Source: Betaproteobacteria bacterium (GTDB taxonomy: Bacteria > Pseudomonadota > Gammaproteobacteria > Burkholderiales > Casimicrobiaceae). From it: a stretch of 64,000 bases of DNA. The DNA is taken from NCBI GenBank assembly GCA_016717855.1, contig JADKEV010000033.1, forward strand, positions 1 to 64,000. The letters run 5' to 3'. The position numbers and the translations under genes were made by a program. This document shows positions 27,554 to 36,581 of this stretch, one piece after another. The notes below the pieces were generated by a model, which saw only the letters and a program-made list of their open reading frames with translations, was not told the origin of the DNA and did not search any database. Position 1 is the stretch's first letter, and every line of letters begins with the position of its first letter.

Positions 27554-28867
27554 TCAACCCTTGTTCGCCCGGGCGAATTTCTCGATCAGTTCGTCACCGC
27601 GCTTGACCGCCTTGTCGAGCGCGGTCTTGGCGTCCTGCTTGCCCGCCCACACGCCTTCGAGTTCCTCGTCGATCACGTCGCGGATCTGCGGGAAGTTGCC
27701 CAGGCGCACGCCGCGCGACTTGTCGGTGACCTTGACCACCATCTGCTTGACCGACACGTCGGTGCCGGGGTTCTTTTCGTAGAAGCCGGACTTCCGGGTC
27801 AGGTCGTACGAGGCCATGGTGATCGGCAGGTAGCCGGAGGCCTGATGCCATTCGGCCTGCCGTTCCGGCGCCGACAGGAAGCTCAGGAACTTGGCCACGG
27901 CCTTGTACTCGGCCGGCTTCTTCCCGCCCATCACCCACAGCGACGCGCCGCCGATGATCGTGTTCTGCGGCGCGCCCTGGACGTCCGCGTAGTACGGCAG
28001 CGCCGACACGGCGAACTTGAACTTCGCGTTCTTGGCGATGTTCGCGTAAGCGGCCGACGAGGAAGCGGTCATCGCGCACTCGCCGCCGTAGAACTTGGCT
28101 TCCGGCTCGTTGCGCCGTCCGCCGTAGCTCACGTAACCCTTGTCCATCCATTCCTTGAGGTTGGCGATGTGCCTGACATGCAGCGGGCTGTTGAACAACA
28201 GCTTCGCGTCGTTGCCGCCGAAACCGTTGTTCTTCGAGGCGAACAGCACGTTATGCCAGGCGCTGAAGGTCTCGAGCTGCACCCACGACTGCCAGCCGCT
28301 GGTGAAGCCGCAGGCCGCCGCGCCGGCTGCCTTGATCTTCGCCGCCGCGGCCATGACTTCAGGCCACGTCGCCGGCGGGCGGTTGGGATCGAGCCCCGCC
28401 TTTTCGAACACGTCGCGGTTGTAATAGAACACCGGCGTCGAACTGTTGAACGGGAACGAAATCATCTCGCCCTTCGGCGTCGTGTAGTAGCCGACCACCG
28501 CGGAAATATAGGACTTCTGGTCGAACGGTTCTCCGGCGTCCTTCATCACCTGCCAAACCGGCTTGACGGCACCCTTGGCCGCCATCATCGTCGCGGTGCC
28601 GACCTCGAACACCTGCAGGATGTGCGGCGCGTTGTTGGAGCGGTACGCGGCGATCCCCGCGGTCATCGTGTCGGCATAGCTGCCCTTGAACACCACGTTG
28701 ACCTTGTATTCGGACTGGCTCTTGTTGAAGTCGTCACCCATCTTGGCGACCCTGTCGCCCAACGCACCCGTCATCGCATGCCACCACTGGATCTCCACGA
28801 CGGCCTGCGCCTGCGCCGCAGCCAACGCCAACGCAACTGCGCTTACTCCCATTGTGAAACGTTTCAT
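27554..28867 (-). CDS. ugpB: sn-Glycerol-3-phosphate ABC transporter periplasmic binding protein
   Basis: 437 residues from the ATG at 28867, fixed by a GGAGGG seven bases upstream; an in-frame ATG at 28882 has no such site. Signal peptide MKRFTMGVSAVALALAAAQA, then VEIQWWHAMTGALGDRV, typical for UgpB. Other landmarks are ILQVFEVGTATMMAAKGAVK, FPFNSSTPVFYYNRDVFEKA and CGFTSGWQSWVQLETFSAWH, where the conserved Trp and Ser residues bind the glycerophosphate. It delivers glycerol-3-phosphate or glycerophosphocholine-type diesters to UgpAE. It is the first gene of the ugp cluster, and starts 53 bases after the stop of the RND pump gene on the same strand. No pho-box was recognised upstream. Confidence 0.93.
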   Translation of the reverse strand: MKRFTMGVSAVALALAAAQAQAVVEIQWWHAMTGALGDRVAKMGDDFNKSQSEYKVNVVFKGSYADTMTAGIAAYRSNNAPHILQVFEVGTATMMAAKGAVKPVWQVMKDAGEPFDQKSYISAVVGYYTTPKGEMISFPFNSSTPVFYYNRDVFEKAGLDPNRPPATWPEVMAAAAKIKAAGAAACGFTSGWQSWVQLETFSAWHNVLFASKNNGFGGNDAKLLFNSPLHVRHIANLKEWMDKGYVSYGGRRNEPEAKFYGGECAMTASSSAAYANIAKNAKFKFAVSALPYYADVQGAPQNTIIGGASLWVMGGKKPAEYKAVAKFLSFLSAPERQAEWHQASGYLPITMASYDLTRKSGFYEKNPGTDVSVKQMVVKVTDKSRGVRLGNFPQIRDVIDEELEGVWAGKQDAKTALDKAVKRGDELIEKFARANKG

Positions 28868-28920
28868 TTTTGAACCCTCCATGTTGAACGGATATTTTAA
28901 TGCTTTTTCGCGACAATATG

Positions 28921-31900
28921 TCAGTCGGCCGCACCGGGCTGCGGATGCGCGACCGGCGGCGCCTTGACCTCGTCGCGCCTGGAGCGCTTCCCGCGTGCCA
29001 GCAGCGAGTAGGCGGTGGGCACGACGAACAGCGTCAGCAGCGTGCCGAAGCTCATCCCGCCGACAATCACCCAGCCGATCTGCCGGCGCGACTCGGCGCC
29101 TGCGCCAGCGGCCAACGCCAGCGGCAGCGCGCCCAGCACCATCGCGCCTGTCGTCATGAGAATCGGACGCAGTCGCAACACCGCCGCTTCCTGCACCGCC
29201 TCCATCAGTCCTTTACCCTGGTCGCGCAGCTGGTTCGAGAACTCGACGATCAGGATCCCGTGCTTGGTGATCAGGCCCACCAGCGTCACCAGTCCGATCT
29301 GGCTGTAGATGTTCCACGTGCCCCCGGTCGCCCAGAGCGCGAACAGCGCCCCGGTCATCGACAGCGGCACCGAAAGCAGGATGACGAACGGGCTGATGAA
29401 GCTCTCGAATTGCGCGGACAGCACGAGGTAGATAAAGAGGAGCGCGAGGATGAAGGTCATGTAGATGCTGCCGGCCGAATCGCGGAACTCGCGCGCCTGG
29501 CCGTTCAGGTCGGTTTGCGCCGTCGCCGGCAGCACCCGCGTTGCGGTCTCGGCCATCGCCTTCAACGCCTCGCCCTGGGTGAAGCCGGGGGCCAGCGTCG
29601 CGCTGATCGTCACCGAGCGCAGCCGGTTGAAGTGGTTGAGCGACTGCGGCGACACGCCTTCGCGGACCTCGACCAGGTTGGAGAGCTGGATCATGTCCCC
29701 TGCCTTGTTGCGCACGTACATGTCGCTGATGTCGGCGGGCGTATTGCGGTCACCGCCGCCGGCCCACACGATCACGTCGTACTGTTCGCCGTCTTTCTTG
29801 AACCGCGTGACCTGCCGGCCCCCCAGCAGCGTCTCCAGCGTGCGGCCCACCGTGTCGACGTTGGCGCCGATGTCGGAGAGCTTGTCCCGGTTGACCCGGA
29901 CCCGGATCTCCGGCGTGTTCAGGCGCAGGTCGGACTGCAGGTTCTGCATGCCCGGGTACTTCTGCATCTCGGCGATGAAGCGGTCGGAGATGCGCGAGAG
30001 TTCATCGTAGGGCACCTGCGACATGATGACGAATTCGACCGGCGAGGAGCGCGGCGACTGGCCGAATGACGGCGGGTTGACCGGGAACGCGTTGACGCCC
30101 GGCAGTGCCATGAACTGCGGCCGCAATTCGTCGGCGATCTTCTGCTGGGTGCGCGTGCGCTCCTGCCAGGGCTTGAGGCGGAGAATGGCGTTGCCGTCGA
30201 CCACTGTGGGGAATCCGGCGATGGCGCTGTACGCGGCGCCCTCCGGGACCTTCTCGTACATGCGCTCGATCACCTTCAGGTTGTCAGCCGTGTAGTTCAC
30301 GGTCGAGCCCTGGGGCGCCGACACGAATCCGAAAATGACGCCGCGGTCCTCGGACGGGGCCAGCTCCGACTTGAGCTGCGTGAAAAAGTAACCGCCCAGC
30401 CCCGCGACGGCGAACCATGCGAGGACGACCAGCGGCCGCGCGTGGAGCGTGGCGGCGAGCGTGTAGCGATAGGCATCGACCACGGCGTCGAACATTTTCT
30501 CGATGACGTTGTAGATCTTCGAATGCTTGGTCTCGTGATGCAAGAGCAGCGAGCACATCATCGGCGAGAGCGTCAGCGCGACAAAGCCGGAGACCAGCAC
30601 CGCGCCCGCGAGCGCGAGCGCGAACTCGATGAACAGGCGCCCGGTGCGCCCCTGCGCGAACGCCAGCGGCGCGTAGACCGACGCGAGCGTCAGCGTCATC
30701 GCGACCACCGCGAACGCGATCTCGCGCGCTCCCGTGTAAGCCGCCTGCAGGCGCGGCATCCCGTCCTCGATGTGCCGGAAGATGTTCTCCAGCACGACGA
30801 TCGCGTCGTCGACCACCAGCCCGATCGCCAGCACCATGGCCAGCAGGGTCAACGTATTGATGCTGAAGCCGAAGAAGTACATCAGCCCGCAGGCGCCGAT
30901 CAGCGCCACCGGGATCGTGATGATGGGAATCAGGGTCGCCCGCAGGCTGCGCAGGAAGATGAAGATCACGAGCACCACCAGGATGATGGCCTCGGTGATG
31001 GTGATGAACACAGATTCGATTGACTTTTCGATGAACACGGACGAGTCGTAGGCGACGGTGAGCTTCATGCCCGTGGGGAGCGACGGGTTGATCTTCTCGA
31101 CTTCCGCGCGCACCGACTTGGACAGGTCCAGCGGATTCGCCGTCGACTGCTTGACGACGCCGATGTTGATCGCCGGCTTGCCGTTGAAGCGCGAGACCAC
31201 ACGCTCGTCGGCCGGGGCGATGGCCACGTTGGCGACGTCCTTCATGCGCACCGGGTAGCCGCCCACATTGGCCACCACCACGTTGGCGAACTGCTCGGGG
31301 GTCTGCAGATCCGTCTCGGCGACGACGGTGAACTCCCGCGTCATCGATTCGATCCGTCCGGCCGGGATCTCCGCGTTCTGCCGGCGGATCGCATCCTCGA
31401 TGTCCTGCACGGTGAGCCGGAAACCAGCCAGCCTGGTGCGGTTGATTTCCACGCGCAGGGTGATCTTGCGCTCGCCGAACACGCGGACATCGGCGGCGCC
31501 CGGCAACACGGACATCCGCGGCTTGACGTAGCGGTTGATATAGTCGGTGGCGGCGATCGCGGTGCCGGGAAGGGCCTCGACACCGATGTAGAGGATGGGT
31601 TGCGAGTCGGACTCCACCTTGGCGATTACCGGCTCGTCCACCGTCTCCGGGAGCTTCGCGCGCACCCGCGCCACCTTGTCGCGAACGTCGGCGGCCGCTG
31701 AATCCGGGTCGCGCGAAAGGCGGAAACGCACGTTGATGCGGCTGGTCTCGGAGCGGCTCTGCGAGGTCATCAGTTCGACGCCTTCAATCCCGGACAGCGA
31801 GTCTTCCAGCACCTTCGTGACCTGCGACTCCACGACCTCGGCCGACGCGCCGCGATAGTTGGTCGCAACACTGACCACCGGCTCGTCGATGCGCGGATAC

Positions 31901-32007
31901 TCCCGCACCGTCAGGCGGCTGTAGGAAATGAGTCCGATCAGCAGGATCACCAGCGAGAGCACTGTGGCGAACACCGGCCGTCTGATGCAGGTTTCCGGTA
32001 GGGTCAT
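28921..32007 (-). CDS. RND efflux pump inner-membrane permease (HAE1 family)
   Basis: 1028 residues. The sequence MTLPETCIRRPVFATVLSLV, the LTVREYPRIDEPVVSVATNY porter motif and the proton-relay motif in ALAIGLVVDDAIVVLENIFR (TM4, two Asp) mark a hydrophobe/amphiphile efflux pump. About 12 membrane helices and two large periplasmic loops are seen. Repeats of the internal duplication are clear (ALAGAVLVSGFVALTLSPMM). It exports drugs, dyes or fatty acid-like compounds with the adaptor gene 49 bases upstream; an outer-membrane TolC-like partner is not in the window. No regulator gene next to it. Confidence 0.93.
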   Translation of the reverse strand: MTLPETCIRRPVFATVLSLVILLIGLISYSRLTVREYPRIDEPVVSVATNYRGASAEVVESQVTKVLEDSLSGIEGVELMTSQSRSETSRINVRFRLSRDPDSAAADVRDKVARVRAKLPETVDEPVIAKVESDSQPILYIGVEALPGTAIAATDYINRYVKPRMSVLPGAADVRVFGERKITLRVEINRTRLAGFRLTVQDIEDAIRRQNAEIPAGRIESMTREFTVVAETDLQTPEQFANVVVANVGGYPVRMKDVANVAIAPADERVVSRFNGKPAINIGVVKQSTANPLDLSKSVRAEVEKINPSLPTGMKLTVAYDSSVFIEKSIESVFITITEAIILVVLVIFIFLRSLRATLIPIITIPVALIGACGLMYFFGFSINTLTLLAMVLAIGLVVDDAIVVLENIFRHIEDGMPRLQAAYTGAREIAFAVVAMTLTLASVYAPLAFAQGRTGRLFIEFALALAGAVLVSGFVALTLSPMMCSLLLHHETKHSKIYNVIEKMFDAVVDAYRYTLAATLHARPLVVLAWFAVAGLGGYFFTQLKSELAPSEDRGVIFGFVSAPQGSTVNYTADNLKVIERMYEKVPEGAAYSAIAGFPTVVDGNAILRLKPWQERTRTQQKIADELRPQFMALPGVNAFPVNPPSFGQSPRSSPVEFVIMSQVPYDELSRISDRFIAEMQKYPGMQNLQSDLRLNTPEIRVRVNRDKLSDIGANVDTVGRTLETLLGGRQVTRFKKDGEQYDVIVWAGGGDRNTPADISDMYVRNKAGDMIQLSNLVEVREGVSPQSLNHFNRLRSVTISATLAPGFTQGEALKAMAETATRVLPATAQTDLNGQAREFRDSAGSIYMTFILALLFIYLVLSAQFESFISPFVILLSVPLSMTGALFALWATGGTWNIYSQIGLVTLVGLITKHGILIVEFSNQLRDQGKGLMEAVQEAAVLRLRPILMTTGAMVLGALPLALAAGAGAESRRQIGWVIVGGMSFGTLLTLFVVPTAYSLLARGKRSRRDEVKAPPVAHPQPGAAD

Positions 32008-32056
32008 GATGCCTCCTTGGCAGCGCTCGGGACGGCCTGGCAGGCCACCCCGTCGG

Positions 32057-33289
32057 TTACTGTTTTACCGGGACGGCCGGCCTGGTGGGATCCGCATTCT
32101 TCTTCTGCCCCGCCGCTCCGGCCTGCGCCACCTGCGGCGCCGCCATGGCGTCCCGCGCGACTGCGGCGTCATCTGCGTTGGCGCCGGCCATGCGCACCGC
32201 CGTGCCGTCACGAATCTTCAGGTGGCCGGCGGTCACTACGACATCGGTCGGATCCAGTCCGCGCAGGATCTCGACCTTGCCCTCGCGGCGCTGCCCGATG
32301 TCGACCTTGGCCCGCTGCGCCCGCCCATCGACGACCTTGAACACGAACTGATCCTCGCCCTGCGGCACCAGCGCCTGCTCGGGGATGACCATGCTGTCGG
32401 CCTTTTCATCGGTCAGCAGGCGCACCCGCGCGAACATCCCGGGCCGTAGCGCCGCGTTGGTGTTGCGGATCACCGCGCGGATCACGATGGTCCGGCCCGC
32501 CGCGTCGACCAGCGGATTGATTGCCAGGACCCTGCCATCGTAGGTCTTGCCGGGAATCGCATCGAGCGCGAGTTGCAGTGACTGCCCCACCTGTATCTGG
32601 CGCAGGAAAATCTCGGGGACCTTGAAATCGACCTTCAGCTGCTCGATCGACTCCAGGTTAACCATGTCCTGGCCGTCCTTGACGTAATCGCCGACGCTGA
32701 CCTGCCGCAGGCCGATGATGCCCGAGAACGGCGCCTTGATTTCCATCTTGGCCAGGCGGGCCTCTGCCGACTGCACCGTCGCCTTCGCCACCCGCAGGCC
32801 GCCTTCGGCCTCGTCCTTCGCCTGCGCGCTGACGAAGCCCTTTTGATGCAGTTCGGCGGCGCGCTCGGCCTTCGCTTTCGCCAGCCACAGGTTGGCCCGT
32901 GCCTGCTCGGCGTCGGCGCCGGTGACCGAATCATCCATCTTCACCAGCACCGTGCCCTTGGTCACATGCTGGCCTTCCCGGAACCGTATTTCGGCAATCC
33001 GGCCGGTCACCTCAGGCCGCAGGGTGACCGATTCGTCCGAGCGCACGCTGCCGACTGCGGTGATGGTTTGCGGCATCGGCATCACCGCGACTTTCATGGC
33101 TTCAACCGTGATGGCCTGCGCCTGGCCGCCACCCGCGCCGCCGGGGCCGCCCTTCTGGGCGCTGCCGCCGCCGACCGGCGCCGGTGCGGTGGGCTTCGCC
33201 GCGCCCATGCGCGTGCCGTACCAGTACCCTCCTCCGCCCACCGCCAGCATCCCGATGATGGCGAGCAGCAATCCTGTCGTTTTTGTCAT
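32057..33289 (-). CDS. RND efflux pump periplasmic adaptor (membrane fusion protein)
   Basis: 410 residues. An N-terminal membrane anchor (TGLLLAIIGMLAVGGGGYWY) is followed by a Gly/Pro-rich linker, a lipoyl-like half (VTGRIAEIRFREGQHVTKG), an alpha-helical hairpin (ARANLWLAKAKAERAAELHQ), the second lipoyl half (APFSGIIGLRQVSVGDYVKD) and beta-barrel domain (NPLVDAAGRTIVIRAVIRNT). The end is Ala-rich and low in complexity. It joins the permease to an outer-membrane channel. It is divergent from the Bug receptor gene, with 133 bases between. Confidence 0.92.
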   Translation of the reverse strand: MTKTTGLLLAIIGMLAVGGGGYWYGTRMGAAKPTAPAPVGGGSAQKGGPGGAGGGQAQAITVEAMKVAVMPMPQTITAVGSVRSDESVTLRPEVTGRIAEIRFREGQHVTKGTVLVKMDDSVTGADAEQARANLWLAKAKAERAAELHQKGFVSAQAKDEAEGGLRVAKATVQSAEARLAKMEIKAPFSGIIGLRQVSVGDYVKDGQDMVNLESIEQLKVDFKVPEIFLRQIQVGQSLQLALDAIPGKTYDGRVLAINPLVDAAGRTIVIRAVIRNTNAALRPGMFARVRLLTDEKADSMVIPEQALVPQGEDQFVFKVVDGRAQRAKVDIGQRREGKVEILRGLDPTDVVVTAGHLKIRDGTAVRMAGANADDAAVARDAMAAPQVAQAGAAGQKKNADPTRPAVPVKQ

Positions 33290-33422
33290 GTCCGATTCTT
33301 GGCCTGATGCCCTGAGTTGCCCGTGACCGCGCGAAGCGCCGAATGTGCATTATCGCGCAAACCGGCTAGACTCTCCAAGCTTGCCCTAGTTCCATCCGTT
33401 CAGGAAACCGAGAAAAACCACC

Positions 33423-34400
33423 ATGCCACGCCCCGTCCGCCTCGCCCTGTTGTTCTTGCTGCTGCCGCTGCTCGCCGGCGCCGGTCCCTTGTTCGCGCAA
33501 GCGTACCCGGCCAAGCCCGTCAAGCTCGTGGTCCCCTTCCCGCCGGGCGGACCGCTCGACCTCGCCGGCCGCGCGATCGGGCAAAAGCTGCAGGACGCCT
33601 GGGGGCAGCCCGTCGTGATCGAGAACCGGCCCGGCGCCGGCGGCAACATCGGCGCCGACGCGGTCGCCAAGTCCGCGCCCGACGGTTATACGCTGGTGAT
33701 GGGTGCTTTGTCGACCCACGCGGTGAACCCGCATCTGTTCGCGAAGATGCCCTACGACGCGCTGAAGGACTTCGCGCCCGTCACCCTGGTCGCAGTGACG
33801 CCGAACGTGCTGGTGCTCAACCCGGCTGTGCCGGCGGCCAACGTCCGGGAACTGGTCGCGCTGGCGAAGGCGAGTCCGGGCAAGCTCTCGTTCGCCTCCG
33901 GCAGCAATGGCAGCGCCGGCCACCTGGCCGGAGAATTGTTCAAGACGCTTGCTGGCATCGACATCGTGCACGTGCCGTACAAAGGCGGCGCGCCGGCGAT
34001 GCAGGACCTGCTGGGCGGGCAGGTCCAGTTCATGTTCGACAACCTGGCCAACTCGACGGCCCAACTGAAGGCCGGCAAGCTCAAGGCATTCGCGGTCACC
34101 ACGGCCCGGCGATCGGTGTTCGCGCCGGAGCTGCCGACCATGGCCGAAGCCGGCGTTCCGGGCTTCGACATCTCGACGTGGTACGGCATCCTGGCGCCGG
34201 CCGGCACGCCGCCCGACATCGTGAAGAAGCTCAATGCCGAGATCGTGCGCATCCTGGCCACCGAGGACATCCGCGACAAGCTCAAGGCCCAGGGCGCCGA
34301 ACCCTCGCCGACCTCGCCCGAGGAATTCGCCGCGTTCATCCGCGCCGAATGGACCAAGTACGCGAAGATCGTCAAGGACTCCGGCGCGAAGGTGGATTGA
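33423..34400 (+). CDS. Bug-family (TctC) periplasmic solute-binding protein
   Basis: 325 residues with signal peptide (LALLFLLLPLLAGAGPLFAQ) and the typical start of the mature protein, AYPAKPVKLVVPFPPGGPLD. Further signs are GQKLQDAWGQPVVIENRPGA and GNIGADAVAKSAPDGYTLVM, then VHVPYKGGAPAMQDLLGGQV and GLLAPAG-type near the end (YGILAPAGTPPDIVKKLNAE). Bug proteins bind carboxylates or amides for tripartite TctAB transporters, but most, like this one, are orphans with no tctAB genes beside them. Ligand unknown. The next gene starts two bases after its stop. Confidence 0.93.
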   Translation: MPRPVRLALLFLLLPLLAGAGPLFAQAYPAKPVKLVVPFPPGGPLDLAGRAIGQKLQDAWGQPVVIENRPGAGGNIGADAVAKSAPDGYTLVMGALSTHAVNPHLFAKMPYDALKDFAPVTLVAVTPNVLVLNPAVPAANVRELVALAKASPGKLSFASGSNGSAGHLAGELFKTLAGIDIVHVPYKGGAPAMQDLLGGQVQFMFDNLANSTAQLKAGKLKAFAVTTARRSVFAPELPTMAEAGVPGFDISTWYGILAPAGTPPDIVKKLNAEIVRILATEDIRDKLKAQGAEPSPTSPEEFAAFIRAEWTKYAKIVKDSGAKVD

Positions 34401-34402
34401 CC

Positions 34403-34771
34403 ATGCGGTTCAAGCATCTTGCCGCCGCGGGTTGCGCGGCGCTGGCCGCGGCCTGCAGCGCGCTGCCCGACCGCGAGCGGCTCCCGGCGACGCCGCTCGT
34501 CCTCACGGTGCAGCCGGGCAAGGCCGGCGAGGAGTGCTTCGCCCTGGCCGCGGGCGAGCGCATCGAGTACCAATTCGCGGCGACCGTGGCGCTCGACTTC
34601 AACCTGCATGCGCATCGCGGCCGCGAGATCGTGATGCCGGTGAAGATCGACCAGGCGCGCGAACAGATGGGCACCTTCGCCGCGCCGCAGCGCGACGACT
34701 ATTGCATGATGTGGGCCAATAAGGGCGCGGTTCCCGCGTACGTCAAAGGCGAGTGGCGACGTTTGCGCTGA
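34403..34771 (+). CDS. Small lipoprotein-like protein of unknown function
   Basis: 122 residues from the ATG at 34403, two bases after the Bug receptor stop. MRFKHLAAAGCAALAAACSA has a lipoprotein signal pattern with a possible lipobox at AAAC (residue 18). The body (GKAGEECFALAAGERIEYQF, FNLHAHRGREIVMPVKIDQA, DDYCMMWANKGAVPAYVKGE) suggests a small beta-sheet domain. I do not recognise a named family. Two Cys in the mature part (GEEC and DDYC) could form a disulfide in the periplasm. The tight spacing suggests joint translation with the Bug receptor. Confidence 0.65.
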   Translation: MRFKHLAAAGCAALAAACSALPDRERLPATPLVLTVQPGKAGEECFALAAGERIEYQFAATVALDFNLHAHRGREIVMPVKIDQAREQMGTFAAPQRDDYCMMWANKGAVPAYVKGEWRRLR

Positions 34772-34931
34772 AGCAGCGCGGGCGAGTGAGGTGGGGGCCG
34801 CGCTTCCGGCATCCGTGCCGGGCGGCGGCAAACGGCTCCGGATAAAGTCCCGGTGCCCTCGTCGATCCGGTCCCCGCGGGCCGGCGCTGCCGGTACAATG
34901 TCCGCTTCGCACACTTACCAGGAAATTCGTC

Positions 34932-35279
34932 ATGTCCATCCAACGCTTTCATGTCGGCAAACGCCTGTCCGAGATGGTGATCCACGGCGACACGATTTAT
35001 CTCGCCGGCCAGGTCGCCGACGACCCGAAGGCCGACGCCGGCTCGCAGGTCCGCCAGGTGCTCGCGCAGATCGACAAGCTGCTCGCCGAGGCGGGCAGCG
35101 ACAAGACCAAGATCCTGTCGGCGACGATTTTCCTGCCCAGCATGGCCGATTTCCCGGCGCTCAATGCGGCGTGGGAAGCGTGGGTGCCGGCCGGCCAGTG
35201 CCCGGCCCGCGCGACGGTCGAAGCCAAGCTCGCCGCCCCCGACTACAAGGTCGAGATCCAGATCATTGCCGCCAAGTAA
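34932..35279 (+). CDS. RidA/YjgF-family enamine/imine deaminase-like protein
   Basis: 115 residues from ATG 34932 with AGGAA upstream. The RidA fold is recognised by VIHGDTIYLAGQVADDP, QVLAQIDKLLAEAGSDKTKI and LPSMADFPALNAAWEAWVP. The RidA active-site Arg appears in the conserved CPARATVEAKLAAPDYKVEI near the C-terminus. Family members hydrolyse reactive enamines/imines from PLP enzymes; here the gene sits 15 bases before the PLP aminotransferase astC, which fits. A TACAAT at 34894-34899 could be a -10 element for this transcript, though no good -35 box goes with it. Confidence 0.9.
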   Translation: MSIQRFHVGKRLSEMVIHGDTIYLAGQVADDPKADAGSQVRQVLAQIDKLLAEAGSDKTKILSATIFLPSMADFPALNAAWEAWVPAGQCPARATVEAKLAAPDYKVEIQIIAAK

Positions 35280-35294
35280 GGTGACCTCCATACC

Positions 35295-36566
35295 ATGAGT
35301 GCCCTGTCCGCCGCCGCCTCCGCCCCGCCCGCCGCCGCACCGAGCAAGATGCCGGTAACGCGCGCGATGTTCGACCAGTTCATGGTGCCGTGCTATGCGC
35401 CGGCGCCGTTCGTGCCGGTGCGCGGCGAAGGCTCGCGCGTGTGGGATCAGCAGGGCCGGATGTACATCGATTTCGCGGCGGGCGTCGCCGTCACCGCGCT
35501 CGGCCACTGCCACCCGGCGATGGTCAAGGCGCTGGGCGACCAGGCAAAGACCTTGTGGCACGTGTCGAACTGGATGACCAACGAGCCGGCGCTGCGGCTG
35601 GCGAAAAAGCTGATCGACAACACGTTCGCCGAGCGCGTGTTCTTCTGCAACTCCGGCACCGAGGCCAACGAAGCCGCGCTCAAGCTCGCGCGCCGGTACG
35701 CGTTCGACAAGTTCGGAGAGAGCAAGTACAAGGTCGTGTCGACTCTCAACGCCTTCCATGGCCGCACGTTCTTCGCGGTCACCGCGGGCGGCCAGGCGAA
35801 GTACTCCAGCGGCTTCGGGCCCAAGCCCGCCGGCGTCAGCCACATCGCCTACAACGACGTCGCCGCGCTCGAAGCCGAGTTCGCGCGCGAAGGCGATGCG
35901 ATCTGCGCGGTGATCCTGGAGCCGATGCAGGGCGAAGGCGGGATGCTGCCGGGGACGCCCGAGTTCCTGCAGGCGGCGCGCCGCCTGTGCGACCGGCACA
36001 ATGCGCTCCTGATCCTCGACGAGATCCAGTCGGGGATGGGCCGCACCGGCACGCTGTTCAGCTACATGCAGAAGGGCATCGTGCCCGACATCCTGACCAG
36101 CGCCAAGGGCCTGGGCGGTGGCTTTCCCATCGGCGCGATGCTCACCACCGACAAGGTCGCGGCGGCGTTCAGCGTCGGCGTGCACGGCACGACGTACGGC
36201 GGCAATCCGCTGGCGTGCGCGGTCGCCGAGGCCGTGTTCGAAATCATCAACACCACCGAAGTCCTCGACGGTGTCAAGGCCCGCAACCGGCTGTTCCAGG
36301 AAGGGCTGAAGCGAATCAATGCCAGCTGCAAGCTGTTCGCCGACATCCGCGGCGAGGGCGTCTGGCTTGGCTGCGAACTGGTCGCGGCGTACCGCGGCCG
36401 CGCGATGGAGTTCGTCCGCGCCGGGCACGACGCGGGCCTCTTGCTGCTGGTCGCCGGCCCCGACGTGCTCCGGCTGGCGCCCGCGCTGACCATCGGCCTC
36501 GACGACATCATCGAGGGCCTGGGGCGCTTCGAACAGGCGCTGCAAAAAGTTGCCGGCCAGGGGTAA
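35295..36566 (+). CDS. astC: Succinylornithine transaminase (AstC/ArgD family)
   Basis: 423 residues, class III PLP aminotransferase. The glycine-rich cofactor site is FCNSGTEANEAALKLARRYA, followed by NAFHGRTFFAVTAGGQAKYS, the Asp of LILDEIQSGMGRTGTLFSYM, and the Schiff-base Lys in TSAKGLGGGFPIGAMLTTDK. The end LVAGPDVLRLAPALTIGLDD is typical of ArgD/AstC. Sequence cannot cleanly separate AstC from acetylornithine transaminase ArgD, but astA and astB lie directly downstream, so AstC (third step of the arginine succinyltransferase pathway) is preferred. A GGTGA precedes the ATG at 35295. The first 20 residues are Ala/Pro-rich and may be non-conserved. Confidence 0.87.
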   Translation: MSALSAAASAPPAAAPSKMPVTRAMFDQFMVPCYAPAPFVPVRGEGSRVWDQQGRMYIDFAAGVAVTALGHCHPAMVKALGDQAKTLWHVSNWMTNEPALRLAKKLIDNTFAERVFFCNSGTEANEAALKLARRYAFDKFGESKYKVVSTLNAFHGRTFFAVTAGGQAKYSSGFGPKPAGVSHIAYNDVAALEAEFAREGDAICAVILEPMQGEGGMLPGTPEFLQAARRLCDRHNALLILDEIQSGMGRTGTLFSYMQKGIVPDILTSAKGLGGGFPIGAMLTTDKVAAAFSVGVHGTTYGGNPLACAVAEAVFEIINTTEVLDGVKARNRLFQEGLKRINASCKLFADIRGEGVWLGCELVAAYRGRAMEFVRAGHDAGLLLLVAGPDVLRLAPALTIGLDDIIEGLGRFEQALQKVAGQG

Positions 36567-36581
36567 CCCGGCCACCCAGCC

